A DNA stretch of 64,000 nucleotides from Symbiodinium natans (GCA_905221605.1 CAJNDS010002298.1:305085-369084), one strand, 5' to 3'; shown: positions 1 through 12,900, counted from the first letter of the stretch. Notes: generated from the sequence alone by a model not told the origin. Translations and numbers: made by a program.

Positions 1-33
1 TCGGCTGGCCTTCTGCTTCCACTCCTGGTCAAA

Positions 34-282
34 TCAAATTCCCCAGCAGACCTTCGGGTTCTCGGACCAAGCCCAACAATTTGGGTCATTTTTCGGAATC
101 AGGGAGTAGTGCCACGCTCCTCCAGAAAGCTCCTGAAGGGTTCGGCTGTGCAGGCCGTCTGGTGGAAGTACCTCAAGCCGTATAGCACACGGACACAGCC
201 GCGCTGTGATTTTGGGTTGCTGTCTTCGAGGAGCCGCACGGGCAGCCGGCAGCGCTGACCTCTGAACTGACCGCCTGTTCAA
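34..282 (-). CDS. possible exon of an unrecognised protein
   Basis: An 82-codon open stretch whose translation has mixed, non-repetitive composition (for example RLEVLPPDGLHSRTLQEL), unlike the low-complexity frames around it. No domain is recognised and no convincing splice sites were found. It may be a chance frame. Confidence 0.2.
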   Translation of the reverse strand: MNRRSVQRSALPAARAAPRRQQPKITARLCPCAIRLEVLPPDGLHSRTLQELSGGAWHYSLIPKNDPNCWAWSENPKVCWGI

Positions 283-2524
283 GCACTCACCAACTGTACA
301 TCCAGTTTCTCATCTCAAAGTATCTCAAAGGAGGCAAGAAAGCCGACCCCGCTCCTCCGTTGCCAGACTGATGAGGAGTGGGCCTCAAGAGAGGCACGCG
401 ACATCACGAGGCATCACGTTGCACACATCTGAGGGATAATGGTCCGTCTCGTGCACTGAGGCCATCACTGAGTGCCCAGGAGAGACGAGCAACCATGGCA
501 TCATCCCGCCAGTGAACAATGGAGACTCCGAACTAGATTGGAATCTTGAAACGTTTGGTTAGGGACAGCTGGCGCACGCAAAGCAGTGAAGCTCCGACTG
601 ACACCATGAACTCACAATTCTACACCATTCGGTGCCATGAGACTAACGAGACTAATGGGACTCAAGCTTCTGCTGAGACGCCAAACATGGGGAAGCACAG
701 ACCAATCCCGAGTCCCAGCTGAGGGTTCAAGCTTCTCACAGCTTCTCAGAAAACACGAGTCAGAAAATCTAATTCAGAGATTGAATCAGAGAGCACGAGC
801 ACCTCCCGCGGCCAATAGGCCGCCCACGGTGAGATTCGGATGAGCTGCACCTCGCTTGAAACTTCTCAAGAGATGCAGCGACGAAGCACTGCCATGACTT
901 TTCCACGCCGAAGCTTTCAACTTGGCTTCCGCACCGGGTGGAGCCATGACTGGAGGCGGAGCTGGTCGCCGCTCGATAGGGCTTTGCGGAGCTTGACTCT
1001 ATATTCAGGCGCAGAACCTGTACTCTTACGCCGTGTCACTACTGTATCATACTTTTTTGTGGAGGCTAAACAGCAAACGGCAATATGCTTAGTGTCATGA
1101 TGTACGAGACACCCTTTCTTGGTTGAGGCTGGCTGCGAAAACCTAATTGCCAGAGGCCCGAGCCCTAGATCACCCTACAAACCAACATGACATATCTCCA
1201 TGACGGTCAGCCTTCAGTTCTCTACTTGAGACTGCACCAAGTCGCGGGATGTCAACGTATGTCAACCAAGATGCTTGAACTGCGCAAGGCTGCTGGGGTG
1301 ACACACAGGACCTAACAACCCCCCCCCCCCACAAGTGAACCAATGGAAACCTGGTGGGATCAGCGCCACCGCGTCTCAGCGCCAGGTGTCCACAAGCCTG
1401 ACATGCCAAGTGTTTTCAACGCAGACCCACGGTGATAGGCACTGAATGATGCTGCATGGATGCCGCCGCTGCATGGTGCCTTGCAAGCTTTAGATGAGCC
1501 TCGACCATTTTGTACTGCGCTGGCACTTGACAAGCAGCAGCCATAACTGCAGCTGATTCAGCTGCACCTTCGACGCTAAGTGTAGCCGTGCTCCCCATGA
1601 GCGATCATTAACGCAGCTGAAAATGCATCCAGTCTCCCTGGCAGGGCAGTGAGGAAGATGCTCTTCTCAGCTCAATCTGAAGCCCGCGGGCCAATCAAGG
1701 GCCCACACACTTGACTTGATTTTGCTTTCCCATGTCTATTTGGGTCTTCTTCCACCATGTGGTCCACCTTGTGCACTTCCTGAGTCGAGAATGCGGGCCC
1801 CTCTTTGGCCGTATCATCTTTGCTGATCCCAGGGGCTTCGAGATAGAAAAGCAGCTGGCAAGGACAACGCCAAGATGTCATCTGACACTCGGCTCTGACC
1901 AGCCACCATTCTACGTTCCATTTACACGACACGTTGCTTTTAGCAAACTGAAAAACAGAAACGCTTTGAGAGCGTCCTGTGGCCGAACTTCTTCCGTCCA
2001 GCGAGTCTAGAGTCTAGGGTCGAGGATTCCATGTGGTTTCATACTCAATGTTGCACTCCAATCACTCCATGACCATGAACGCATGTCACCCCGGAACAGG
2101 CCCGGTATTGGCCCTGGCCACGACTATGCTACTGTTCGCCAACAAACCCAACGTCCATGAACAAATGATCGGCTCTGCATCAGGCTTCAAACGGCTTCTC
2201 CATCACGACTTCCTGAAATCGCGGAACTGGGTGAGAGGATATTCTGCAGTTCGGGCCCCTCACCCTCCCACCTGGCCTTCGCGTCAAGGACGCCTCCGCC
2301 TCCATCATCTCCTGGTCACAGAACGCCACCGTGGCTATGCACACACACACACACTCACAGGGTGGCCTGTGAGTCGGGCAGATGAGCGAAAACAGAGTGG
2401 GCCAAGTCCCGAAAACGAAAGCAGGCCGAGTCAGAAAACAGGACAGCACGAGTCAAAAAAAAACAAAGACACCATGGGCCAGAAGAACAAGAGAGGAAAC
2501 AGGAATCGCGTGTCCATCTAAATC

Positions 2525-2605
2525 CCTGAAACCCTAACTGTAAAACCCTGAACCCTTCAAACCTTAAATTCGACCCTCAACCCCAATCCCTAAACCCATA
2601 AACCC
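2525..2605 (-). repeat. decayed CCCTAAA telomere-like tract
   Basis: Successive words such as AACCCTAA, AACCCTGAACCC and CCCTAAACCC are degenerate copies of the plant/dinoflagellate telomere unit on the minus strand. The copies are too diverged for a functional telomere. Other decayed tracts lie at 7.8, 9.0, 10.2, 11.3, 18.9 and 27.8 kb. Confidence 0.6.
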
Positions 2606-3162
2606 ACTCTGACCCCCCAAAATGCTCATCGGTTTGTCTAAAGGTCAGGCGATGCCCCTTTCTTGTCGCCCCGTGTCTTGGGAAACCTGTATATGACTTA
2701 CATATCAACGCATGAGTTGGGACCTATTCGTGTCTGCGCAACGAACGTCGTCCCCCATTCTCGGTGGACTACCGGTGGACTCCAACGAAGGGTTTGATCT
2801 CTGCATCGCCGCTTTAGTTGGCCCGAAACTGTGGGCTGATACCTGGGACCCCAGCTGGAACTCCATTCCTGATGTTGTCCAATCCATGAGACAGCATTCC
2901 CACAAGGGCCCACTCTTCGAACCAAGGTTTTGTCTCTGAGCAAACAGCAGGGCCCAAAGTGTGTGTGTGTGTGTACCCTCATTTGGCAGACATTTCTCCG
3001 GGCTCGTGGTGGGAACTATGAAGCCAGCCCCTCCTGCAAATGAAGCCCGGCAAAGGGGCCCACGGCAGGGCCCATGCGGTTCACGGCGTGGACTGAGGGC
3101 GTTTTTGTTTTCAAGTCAGTCGCGGAGACTCGCAGATACTTTTCCTGACTGGAAGCCGTGGA

Positions 3163-3215
3163 ACACCATAGAAAGCCATGGAAAGCCATAGAAAGCCATG
3201 GAAAGCCATGGAAAA
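3163..3215. repeat. 11-bp minisatellite
   Basis: About five tandem copies of a unit close to AAAGCCATGGA, alternating ATGG and ATAG variants. It contributes to overlapping spurious frames on both strands. Confidence 0.8.
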
Positions 3216-4395
3216 GAACAGCCTACAATAGTCATCATGAACCATTGAGTGCACAAGCATCCGTCCCGCAGGTTGACCCCGACACGCGTGGCACGCCGCT
3301 GTGCCAGCCGCTGGATGCTTGCCTCCAGAGCTCGCACCGTCAAGCGACTGTCAAGCGAGGTTTCAACCCGGGCTGGCCAGAAAGAATCTCGAGCGGAGGC
3401 CTCATCATCATCACCACCAACCCCAGCCAGGTCCTACCACCGTGCAAGGCAAGAATGCCCGAATGTCTGAACACAAAGAAAAACCAACAACACCATGATG
3501 CAACGATGCTAGTAGACAAGAGTGACGCTTCGCGGCACCTGCAGTCGGGATCCCCCCAGGGTGGCACGCCGCTGGGTCATGCGGCGGTGGGCCTCCTCCT
3601 GGCCCCCACAAATTCCGCACACTGAAAGATTTCCAAGCAGGACAAAGCAGGGAGAGTCGCCCGCCTCGAGGCCATCCGGAGCCAGGTCCTGAAGCATCGA
3701 GTAACACGTGTACTTCCAGCCCTCTTTTTCACAAGATCCGTATCTCTCAGCCCTCCTGTGGCTTGTTGCCTCGAAAGCCGACCCGCAGCAGACAGTGCGT
3801 CAGGACCAAGGAGAAATTGCGCGCCGACCGTAGAACCGGAGCCCACATTCGGCGTTTCCCCCACCATCCCCCCCCCCCGCCCCCCCAGCACCCCCCACAC
3901 TCTCCTTCGCGCGTCCTCTGGCCGAGGCGGGTCGGACATTTAACATTTCCGCCATTGCCTCTAATTTGAGGATATAGTTGAGTATAGTTGACGAATGTTG
4001 TGGATATGATGGCACTGTTACAGTTGCATGCGAACTCCCAGGCTCCTGCAACTTGGCCCCGCCAAGCGTGGCCCGGCGCGTTGAGCGGTGGGGCTCGTGT
4101 GCGGCCTCCTTTGAAATCCAAAGACCCATGAGGATCAAGATCAGGTTTCTCATGATTTCTCTGACGAGGCTGCATGCAGCTACAAGTTTGCGTTTTCCAC
4201 ATCAGTTTTTGAGCAGGGTAGGAACCGGGCTCGCCTCTTTCGAGACCTGCTTCAAGGCTTCGGTGTCCCCGGTGCTGATGGCAAAGCTCTTGCGTTGTGC
4301 TCTCATTTCTTTGCCCAGCCTTAGCTGAGCTACTCTTGTGTACTTGCGTGTACTTTCTCACAGGGCACCACCAGCTTTCCAAATGCTCAAAGCTG

Positions 4396-4398
<3 letters not shown>

Positions 4399-4443
<45 letters not shown>

Positions 4444-4575
4444 CGGGAGAGAGAGGCCGGGAGGGAGGGAGGGAGGGAGAGCGACGGAGGGAGAAAGGGA
4501 GGGAGAGAGAGGGAGAGCGAGAGAGAGGGAGAGCGACAGAGAGAGAGTGAAAGTGAGAGAGAATGAGAGAGTGAG
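4399..4575. repeat. GA-rich microsatellite
   Basis: A pure (GA)n run passes into degenerate GGGA and GAGC words over about 175 bases. It creates long Ser/Leu and Glu/Arg frames on the two strands that are not genes. A second short (GA)n tract lies at 5050-5068. Confidence 0.9.
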
Positions 4576-4717
4576 AGAGTGAGCATCGCACATTGGCCGC
4601 AGGCAGGTAATGCTCAAAATGGCTACACATGGCTCCTGACGGTTTAGTGATGGTTTTGCGGTCATTCACAGCTATGTATTGAGTTCCGCCGCATCGCCGA
4701 AAGACTGCTTGCATCGC

Positions 4718-5009
4718 CAGGCAGCTGCTTGTAGACGAACTGGTGGACCTTGGATGCAAAAGCTGTCATCTCCTCCACGTTGAGACCCGTTGCCTCGTCA
4801 TCTTGCTGAATCTCGGAGTCCCAAGGTTTGCTGTCCATCTTCACCTGGACGTAGAGGCTGTGGAAGGCAGGCTTCGGGATCTTCGGAGGTGGCTGCTTGT
4901 GCAACCAGAAGAACTCCTCCAAGAATTTGATGGCCTCGCCCGAGGCCCACTCGATGCGCCCCGTCCGATCCTTGTCGTGCTTCAGGAAGAGCTTCCGGGT
5001 GACCATGGC
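4718..5009 (-). CDS. EF-hand-like exon
   Basis: The minus-strand exon opens after an acceptor ending CTGAG and reads AMVTRKLFLKHDKDRTG, then RIEWASGEAIKFLEEFF. The DKDRTGRIEW stretch matches the first nine positions of a calcium-binding EF-hand loop (D-x-D-x-x-G-x-I-E). The glutamate normally at loop position 12 is displaced to 14, so calcium binding is uncertain. The flanking KLFLKH and AIKFLEEFF segments would be the two helices. About 40 further residues end in KVHQFVYKQL before a possible GC donor near 4717. Start and end of the whole protein are not visible. The low end is a guess between neighbouring donors. Confidence 0.5.
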
Positions 5010-5754
5010 CTCAGTCGAAAGGATGAGCGAAGGGAACGGTCGAAATAGACAGAGAGAGAGAGAGAGACTGCGCGTGTACACTACGCCAATCTACGCCAGC
5101 TTATTTTTAATCAGCACTGCAATCTACGCCAGCTTGAAGAACAAGCGGCCACGTGCTCCGGGTCCCAGAGGTCCTCTTCGTTGTAGGTCTCCAGGGTGGA
5201 GCGGAGTCGGCTCCTCTCCACCACAACAAGGGTGGGAGGGTGGAGGGTTCTACTTATGTTCTACTCTTGTGGGAAATGCCAGGAAGCTGAGCTCATGCGA
5301 GTCTGCAGCTGAGTCCACAGCTTCTCCTTCGGCAAGGCTGCGATGTCTCGTTGTAAGTGTCATAGTACTCCGACACTGCGGAATATTGCCTGCATGTGTA
5401 GCAATGTGAACTGCTACTGGTTTTTCTCAACACGACCACTGCAAGCCCAGTGCAACGATGACGATCCGACAACATGCCGCACAAACCTCCTGCCAAAAAA
5501 CCTTTGCAGCTCTGCCGCTGCTGCACGTGCTCCACTGGTGGCCCTTTAAGAAAGATTCACCATGAACGGATGCTGTAGAGGCCGCGCCCGCTACCAATAG
5601 GCCCCCAACACTTGAATCCCAGCACCCGAGAAACAAAAAGGAGGCATCATGTTCCAAAGTTTGCAAGAGGCAGCAGCCATGACCAGTCCGCAAGAACTCC
5701 AACTTTACGCACACAAGGCAAAGGAAAACAAAAGTGCTGCTAATTCGTGCTGTG

Positions 5755-6921
5755 TTACGACACGGTGGACATTCTGCCTGCCATCGGTTCACCACGATCA
5801 CTGGCAGACTCGTCATCGGACTGCAGAACGAACGACACGGCGGATCCTGTCCTCCGGGTCACTTCACGCTGCAAGTGTTTGACAACTTCGCAATTCCCAA
5901 CATCCACACTCCAACATGCGCTGCACTCTGAGACCCTCTTCTTGAGGGAACACTTTGTCCCGTCTGGGCTTAGGGAGTAAAAGACCTCCAGCGGATGTAA
6001 GGCATGGCTATGCACGGCTGTCCTCTGGAAATCCACGGACTTGATGCGGGACTTCGGCGAGCGTTTCTCAGGCTTGTCGTCGGCTGAGTCGACATCTTCG
6101 ATCTTCTCAGAATGGACGCTTCCAGGCAGAGATTGTTGCTCTTCTGTGCCGAAGAGCACCGTCTTATTCTTCCTGCGTGCTGAACTCATGGGCCTGCCAT
6201 CAGTTTGCACACCTGTGTGCTCAACCTCCCGCTGGGGCACGTGTCGCAACTGTACACGAAGCGTTTGCACTTCATCCTCAAGATGGGCTGAAGAAGCCTC
6301 GGCATTCCTCAGCTGAACTTGCAGCTTTGCTGAGGCAGCTTCTGTCTCAACAGCTGCGGCCTCCACATGTCTCAACCGCACCTGAAAAGCTTCCTCTTTG
6401 TTGGCTTCACCGTGACTGTCTGATACCACCTCCCGCAGCTTTGCCATTAAGCCCTCAGGCAACTCTCGGGACTCGGAATCTCCAGCCTCGACATGCCGAA
6501 GCTGCGCCCGGATCTCTGCTGCCAGCTTCTCTTTATCCGCCGCCACCGCCTCGATGCTCCGTAACCTCATGCTGAGGTTCTGCACTGACGCCTCTTGGTC
6601 TGCCGAGGACTCGCCGGCCTTCCGCAAGTGCGCATGGAGGTCGCTGCTGAGCTTCTCCAGCTGAAGAGACGAAGCTTGCACATGCTTAAGCTTCACTTCC
6701 TCCAGGCCACTCTCCCCTTCCAAGTTCTCGCCGTGCTCGGTCTTTCGCAGCTGTAGGGAAGTATCTGCATTTTCTGCACCCTTCTGCCCCGGCGATTCCC
6801 AGTGGACGAGCTTCTGCCGAAGATCCTCCGAAGCCGCTTCCGAATCCACGAGTGACTTCTGCAGGCCAGCGCAGTGCGCCTTGCTCCTTTCTGCCTCCTC
6901 TGCTGACTCTTCAACTGTGGC
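5755..6921 (-). CDS. terminal exon of the coiled-coil gene
   Basis: The exon opens after acceptor TGTGAG and runs about 388 codons to a TGA stop. The first 240 residues are heptad-like, with a unit of about 25-28 residues built round QLRHVEA or LRNAEA followed by Glu/Ala/Ser-rich sequence. They predict a continuous coiled coil. The last 130 residues lose the heptads: a basic stretch (SSARRKNKTVLFG), an acidic one (EKIEDVDSADDKPEK), then a cysteine-containing globular-looking tail (SECSACWSVDVGNCEVV) and a Ser/Asp-rich end. No named domain was recognised. The clean frame and stop argue for a real C-terminus. Confidence 0.65.
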   Translation of the reverse strand, partial: ATVEESAEEAERSKAHCAGLQKSLVDSEAASEDLRQKLVHWESPGQKGAENADTSLQLRKTEHGENLEGESGLEEVKLKHVQASSLQLEKLSSDLHAHLRKAGESSADQEASVQNLSMRLRSIEAVAADKEKLAAEIRAQLRHVEAGDSESRELPEGLMAKLREVVSDSHGEANKEEAFQVRLRHVEAAAVETEAASAKLQVQLRNAEASSAHLEDEVQTLRVQLRHVPQREVEHTGVQTDGRPMSSARRKNKTVLFGTEEQQSLPGSVHSEKIEDVDSADDKPEKRSPKSRIKSVDFQRTAVHSHALHPLEVFYSLSPDGTKCSLKKRVSECSACWSVDVGNCEVVKHLQREVTRRTGSAVSFVLQSDDESASDRGEPMAGRMSTVS

Positions 6922-9900
6922 CTCACAATCACAACAAAGCCCCAAAGCAGAAGCCCTGCTCTCTAAACTCTAGACCTATCGCACGAGATTGACATGCTGT
7001 ACGGGGCCCGACTGCCGAAACTCTGCTCGCTTGAGCCTCCAATTTCTTCACCAGATCTCTTAGAGCCGATGCCTTGACAGCAGCAAAATCAAACTTGAGG
7101 GGCGGAACTGCTGGATCGCACATCTCAAAGTCTGTTCCTGCCTCTTCTGCTGCCCTTGTGGCATCCTTTGACGTTGCCTTGCACATGGAAGATTGTCCAA
7201 CGGGAAACCTCTGCAATACAACGGCACTTTGCTTAGCTGAGCTTGCCTCCGCAAGCAGACCCCCTTGATCCATCAAACGCACACAGAGCATCTGGCCTCC
7301 AGCTTCAAAATCTGATCTCTCAACGTAGATGCCTCCGGTAGAGGCTACAGCTTGCAGAGCACAAGTCGTGCAAATAACGCACGCATCAGAATCTCTTGCT
7401 GCTCTGCCTCTGCAGCTGCTTGCTGGGTGGCGCCCTGGGAAGCTTCCTTGCATGGACGTATGTGAGAAGCGTTGGGGCTCTCAAAAGTAGCTGTATTGAG
7501 GTACTTGTACTGCTGGAGCTGCACCGGTCGCAACCAACACCCTAAACCCCGACTAACCGGCTTGCTGAGACAAGATTCCTCCAGCTTCTTCACCTGATCT
7601 CTCAAGGCAGAGGCCTCCGCAGCAGCATCAGCCTGCACGGGGAGCGGAAGCGCCGGGCGCGGCTCGGCAGTAGCCAGTAGCTCACTCGATGGCAGTCTCC
7701 ATGAAAGCCTGCCTCTGCTGCTGCCTGCTTTCCTGCATCTTGCGATGCTGCCTGCGATGCAACAAAAGGGGTTATGCAGCAACAAAAGGTCTTAGGTCTC
7801 TAGGATTTACGCCTCAGGGCCTCAGGGTATTTTCGGGCTTTAAGGGTTTTAGGGTGCTAGGGCTTCCGGTGTTAGGACTTAGGGTTCTACGGCTTAGGGT
7901 TCCAGGCTTTCGGGTTGCGGGGTTCTAGGGTTTGAGCGTTTTAGGGTTAAAGGTTTTCAGGTTTGGGTTTAGGGCTTACGGCTGAGGCCTGGAAGGTTCA
8001 GGTTCTCTGCGTGTTTTGTTGTGCTATATATTTGTTTGGGCGGGGGGGGGAGAGGAGAACGTACAGCGCACAAACATCAAACATAAAAACGTAAAGACAT
8101 ACAAACATACAAGCATACAAACATACATACATACATACATACATACATACATACATACGTACGTACGTACGTACGTACGTACCTACATACATAATGCATA
8201 CATACAATCAGCACATGTACGCAGCACATCGCAGCATAAGTTATAATAAGCATATAAGAACTTTGAATGCTTAGCTATACCATACTTCTATCATCAACTC
8301 ATCAACCATGCGACATTCTGCCCGGGGGGTTCACTGCCCATTGGCGATTACCGTCCAGCACATGTTGTCGAGCTTGGCGTTTCAGTGACTTCAAAGCAGC
8401 AAGATTTAGGCCATAGGGCCATCGGGCCTTGGGGTTGCAATTGCACTTTGCGTGTAGACTTTAGCTGTTTAGCGCGTAAGGGTTGGAGATGGGGCTTGCT
8501 GGCTTGCTCGACACCGCATGGCTGTCCCAATGAGCAACCGATTCAATGAGCAAGTAAAACTTGCAAACCTTTGCAATCCTCCTCAGTCTTCGACACTGAC
8601 TCACAACTCTGCCTCTGCGTTTTTCAGCTTCTCACGAAGCTCCTCAACACCATCGCGAATCGCAGACGCCGTCTCATCCTGCAAGTGATCCACCGCCCAC
8701 TCGGCTTGTGTGCTATGCGTGCTGTGTCGGCACCGTCTGAAACACAGGGAACCATGCTGAACCAGACACAAGGGCCTCCAGCTTCTTCACCTGATCTCTC
8801 AAAGCAGAGGCCTCCGCAGCAGCAGCAGCCTGCACGGGGAGCGGAAGCGCCGGGCGCGGCTCGGCAGTAGCCAGTAGCTCACTCGATGGCAGTCTCCATG
8901 AAAGCCTGCCTCTGCTGCTGCCTGCTTTCCTGCATCTTGCGATGCTGCCTGCGATGCAACAAAAGGGGTTATGCAGCAACAAAAGGTCTTAGGTCTCTAG
9001 GATTTTGGGGCTCGGGGTCTTGGGGCTGTAAGGGTTTTAGGGTCTAGGGTGCTGGGGTTTTAAGGTTTTAAGGCTTAGGGCTCTAGGATTCGTAGGTTTA
9101 GGACTTTGGGTTCCAGGTCTTAGGGTTCTAGGGTTTAGGCTTGAGGGTTTTGGGTTCTGGGGGTTTAGGGTTTTGGGGTTTCAGTTTAGGGCTTCGGGTT
9201 CAGGGCATGAGAGTTCAGGTTTCGTCTATGCTTAACATGTACTGTGTTGGAGGTGGCCGAGAACGCACAGCGCAAATTGTTACATACATACGTACATGCG
9301 TACATGCATACATGCATACATTACAGAAGTTTTGCTTTCCCTCCGAAGGCTTGGCTATACCATACTTCTTTCATCAACTCATCAACTATGCGACATTCTG
9401 CCTGGGCAGTTCAGTGCGCATTGGCTATTACAAGTACCATCCAGCACATATTGTCGAATTTGGCGTTTCAGTGACTTCAAAGCAGCAAGATTTAGGCCAT
9501 AGCGCCGTCGGGCCTTGGGGTCGTAGTTGCACTTTGCGTGTCGAGTTTAGCTGTTTAGCGCGTAAGGGTTGGAGATGGGGCTTGCTCGATGCGGCTGCAA
9601 CACTGCTACATTGCCACTTACACAGGACAGGCCACGCAAGCTCAGGGTGAAGAACTTCAGCGTCCGGCTAGCACAGGGCTGTCCCAATGCGCAACCGATT
9701 CAATGAACAAGTAAAACTTGCAAACCATTGCAATCCTCCTCAGTCTTCTACACTGACTCACAACTCTGCCTCTGCGTTTTTCAGCTTCTCACGAAGCTCC
9801 TCAACACCATCGCGAATCGCAGACGCCGTCTCATCCTGCAAGTGATCCACCGCCCACTCGGCTTGTGTGCTATGCGTGCTGTGTCGGCACCGTCTGAAAC

Positions 9901-12900
9901 ACAGGGAACCATGCTGAACCAGACACAAGGGCCTCCAGCTTCTTCACCTGATCTCTCAAAGCAGAGGCCTCCGCAGCAGCAGCAGCCTGCACGGGGAGCG
10001 GAAGCGCCGGGCGCGGCTCGGCAGTAGCCAGTAGCTCACTCGATGGCAGTCTCCATGAAAGCCTGCCTCTGCTGCTGCCTGCTTTCCTGCATCTTGCGAT
10101 GCTGCCTGCGATGCAACAAAAGGGGTTATGCAGCAACAAAAGGTCTTAGGTCTCTAGGATTTTGGGGCTCGGGGTCTTGGGGCTGTAAGGGTTTTGGGGG
10201 TCTAGGGTGCTGGGGTTTTAAGGTTTTAAGGCTTAGGGCTCTAGGATTCGTAGGTTTAGGACTTTGGGTTCCAGGTCTTAGGGTTCTAGGGTTTAGGCTT
10301 GAGGGTTTTGGGTTCTGGGGTTTAGGGTTTTGGGGTTTCAGTTTAGGGCTTCGGGTTCAGGGCTCGAGAGTTCAGGTTTCGTCTATGCTTAACATGTACT
10401 GTGTTGGAGGTGGCCGAGAACGCACAGCGCAAATTGTTACATGCATACGTGCATGCGTGCATGCATACATGCATACATACATACATTACAGAAGTTTTGC
10501 TTTCCCTCTGAAGGCTTGGCTATACCATACTTCTTTCATCAACTCATCAACTATGCGACATTCTGCCTGGGCAGTTCAGTGCGCATTGGCTATTACAAGT
10601 ACCATCCAGCACATATTGTCGAATTTGGCGTTTCAGTGACTTCAAAGCAGCAAGATTTAGGCCATAGCGCCGTCGGGCTTTGGGGTCGTAGTTGCACTTT
10701 GCGTGTAGAGTTTAGCTGTTTAGCGCGTAAGGGTTGGAGATGGGGCTTGCTCGATGCGGCTGCAACACTGCTACATTGCCACTTACACAGGACAGGCCAC
10801 GCAAGCTCAGGGTGAAGAACTTCAGCGTCCGGCTAGCACAGGACTGTCCCAATGAGCAACCGATTCAATGAGCAAGTAAAACTTGCAAACCATTGCAATC
10901 CTCCTCAGTCTTCGACACTGACTCACAACTCTGCCTCTGCGTTTTTCAGCTTCTCACGAAGCTCCTCAACACCATCGCGAATCGCAGACGCCGTCTCATC
11001 CTGCAAGTGATCCACCGCCCACTCGGCTTGTGTGCTATGAGTGCTGTGTCGGCACCGTCTGAAACACAGGGAACCATGCTGAACCAGACACAAGGGCCTC
11101 CAGCTTCTTCACCTGATCTCTCAAAGCAGAGGCCTCCGCAGCAGCAGCAGCCTGCACGGGGAGCGGAAGCGCCGGGCGCGGCTCGGCAGTAGCAAGTAGC
11201 TCACTCGATGGCAGTCTCCATGAAAGCCTGCCTCTGCTGCTGCCTGCTTTCCTGCATCTTGCGATGCTGCCTGCGATGCAACAAAAGGGGTTATGCAGCA
11301 ACAAAAGGTCTTAGGTCTCTAGGATTTTGGGGCTCGGGGTCTTGGGGCTGTAAGGGTTTTTAGGGTCTAGGGTGCTGGGGTTTTAAGGTTTTAAGGCTTA
11401 GGGCTCTAGGATTCGTAGTTTAGGACTTTGGGTTCCAGGTCTTAGGGTTCTAGGGTTAGGCTTGAGGGTTTTGGGTTCTGGGGGTTTAGGGTTTTGGGGT
11501 TTCAGTTTAGGGCTTCGGGTTCAGGGCTCGAGAGTTCAGGTTTCGTCTATGCTTAACATGTACTGTGTTGGAGGTGGCCGAGAACGCACAGCGCAAATTG
11601 TTACATACATACGTACATACGTACATGCGTACATGCATACATGCATGCATACATACATTACAGAAGTTTTGCTTTCCCTCCGAAGGCTTGGCTATACCAT
11701 ACTTCTTTCATCAACTCATCAACTATGCGACATTCTGCGCGGGCAGTTCAGTGCGCATTGGCTAATACAAGTACCATCCAGCACATGTTGTCGAATTTGG
11801 CGTTTCAGTGACTTCAAAGCAGCAAGATTTAGGCCATAGCGCCGTCGGGCCTTGGGGTCGTAATTGCACTTTGCGTGTCGAGTTTAGCTGTTTAGCGCGT
11901 AAGGGTTGGAGATGGGGCTTGCTCGATGCGGCTGCAACACTGCTACATTGCCACTTACACTGGACAGGCCACGCAAGCTCAGGGTGAAGAACTTCAGCGT
12001 CCGGCTAGCACAGGGCTGTCCCAATGCGCAACCGATTCAATGAACAAGTAAAACTTGCAAACCATTGCAATCCTCCTCAGTCTTCTACACTGACTCACAA
12101 CTCTGCCTCTGCGTTTTTCAGCTTCTCACGAAGCTCCTCAACACCATCGCGAATCGCAGACGCCGTCTCATCCTGCAAGTGATCCACCGCCCACTCGGCT
12201 TGTGTGCTATGCGTGCTGTGTCGGCACCGTCTGAAACACAGGGAACGATGCTGAACCAGACACAAGGGCCTCCAGCTTCTTCACCTGATCTCTCAAGGCA
12301 GAGGCCTCCGCAGCAGCAGCAGCCTGCACGGGGAGCGGAAGCGCCGGGCGCGGCTCGGCAGTAGCTGGCTGACGATGCCTCTTCCGCCGCTTTCTTGGTG
12401 GCATCTTGCAATGCTGCCTTGTACAGGAATCAAGAGCTGGTCCAATGCCCAAAACAAGAGACCCTGACCATTACTTGTGGCTCTCTGTGTCTTTGATGCG
12501 GGCTTAGCTCAAAAGGATTTGGCTCCAAAACGCCGGGATTGGACTCCACGTTTGCACAGCTGTCGCTTTGCTTGTCGGGGCGAGTACATGCGAACACCCG
12601 CTCTTCCTCTCCCAAATTATGGATCAGTTGATGATGTATTCATGAGCTCCAACATATCGGAAAGCATTGTCAACCAAAATGTGTGCAAACATCAAACGAC
12701 AGTGATGCAACAATAAGGAGCATATTCCCTCAGGCAACATTCTGCAGTGCCACGTCTTCCAGAAAAGTCCCTACCTGGATCCAGAAGTGAAAAAACCCTT
12801 AGCCCCGCATCCACACGTCGACCTCAAAGTACCATCTAAACGGCTAAACATACTCTCTGAAGGAAGGGCTTTTGGGTCACCCTTTGCCATTCTACTTGGC

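Larger units (their letters stand above)
300..4390. other. gene-poor left flank
   Basis: No stretch here gives a recognisable domain or coherent exon borders on either strand. The longest plus frame, about 2033-2521, runs into a CA microsatellite and an A-rich repetitive tail, so it is not called. The region holds short C-runs (1321 and 3871), a CA tract near 2340, a decayed telomere-like tract at 2525 and an 11-bp minisatellite at 3163. Confidence 0.5.
7579..12417 (-). repeat. tandem array of a ~1.16-kb unit carrying coding exons
   Basis: Equivalent points recur at 8571, 9728, 10893 and 12065, giving periods of 1157, 1165 and 1172 bases, with a partial unit on each side. Copies differ by few substitutions and by small indels, mostly in a CATA/CGTA microsatellite and in a degenerate TTAGGG-like tract. 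Each full unit carries exons C, B and A of the coiled-coil gene plus about 800 bases of intron. Long plus-strand frames repeated in each unit (99 codons, ending before each CATA tract) are by-products. Confidence 0.9.

Noticed and set aside
2033-2521. 162-codon plus-strand frame
   Set aside because: It ends in a CA tract and an A-rich repetitive tail. Neither end looks like a natural terminus.
2712-2939. 75-codon plus frame starting MSWDLFVSAQR
   Set aside because: Composition is acceptable, but overlapping minus frames are equally open and no splice or homology support is visible.
3747-4759. Minus-strand 279- and 133-codon frames rich in Ser/Leu/Pro
   Set aside because: The length comes from the GA/GGGA microsatellite at 4399-4575. 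No domain or exon borders.
8571-12364. Repeated 99-codon plus-strand frames and 89-codon minus frames
   Set aside because: They are copied with the 1.16-kb unit and run across the borders of exons B and A in wrong frames.
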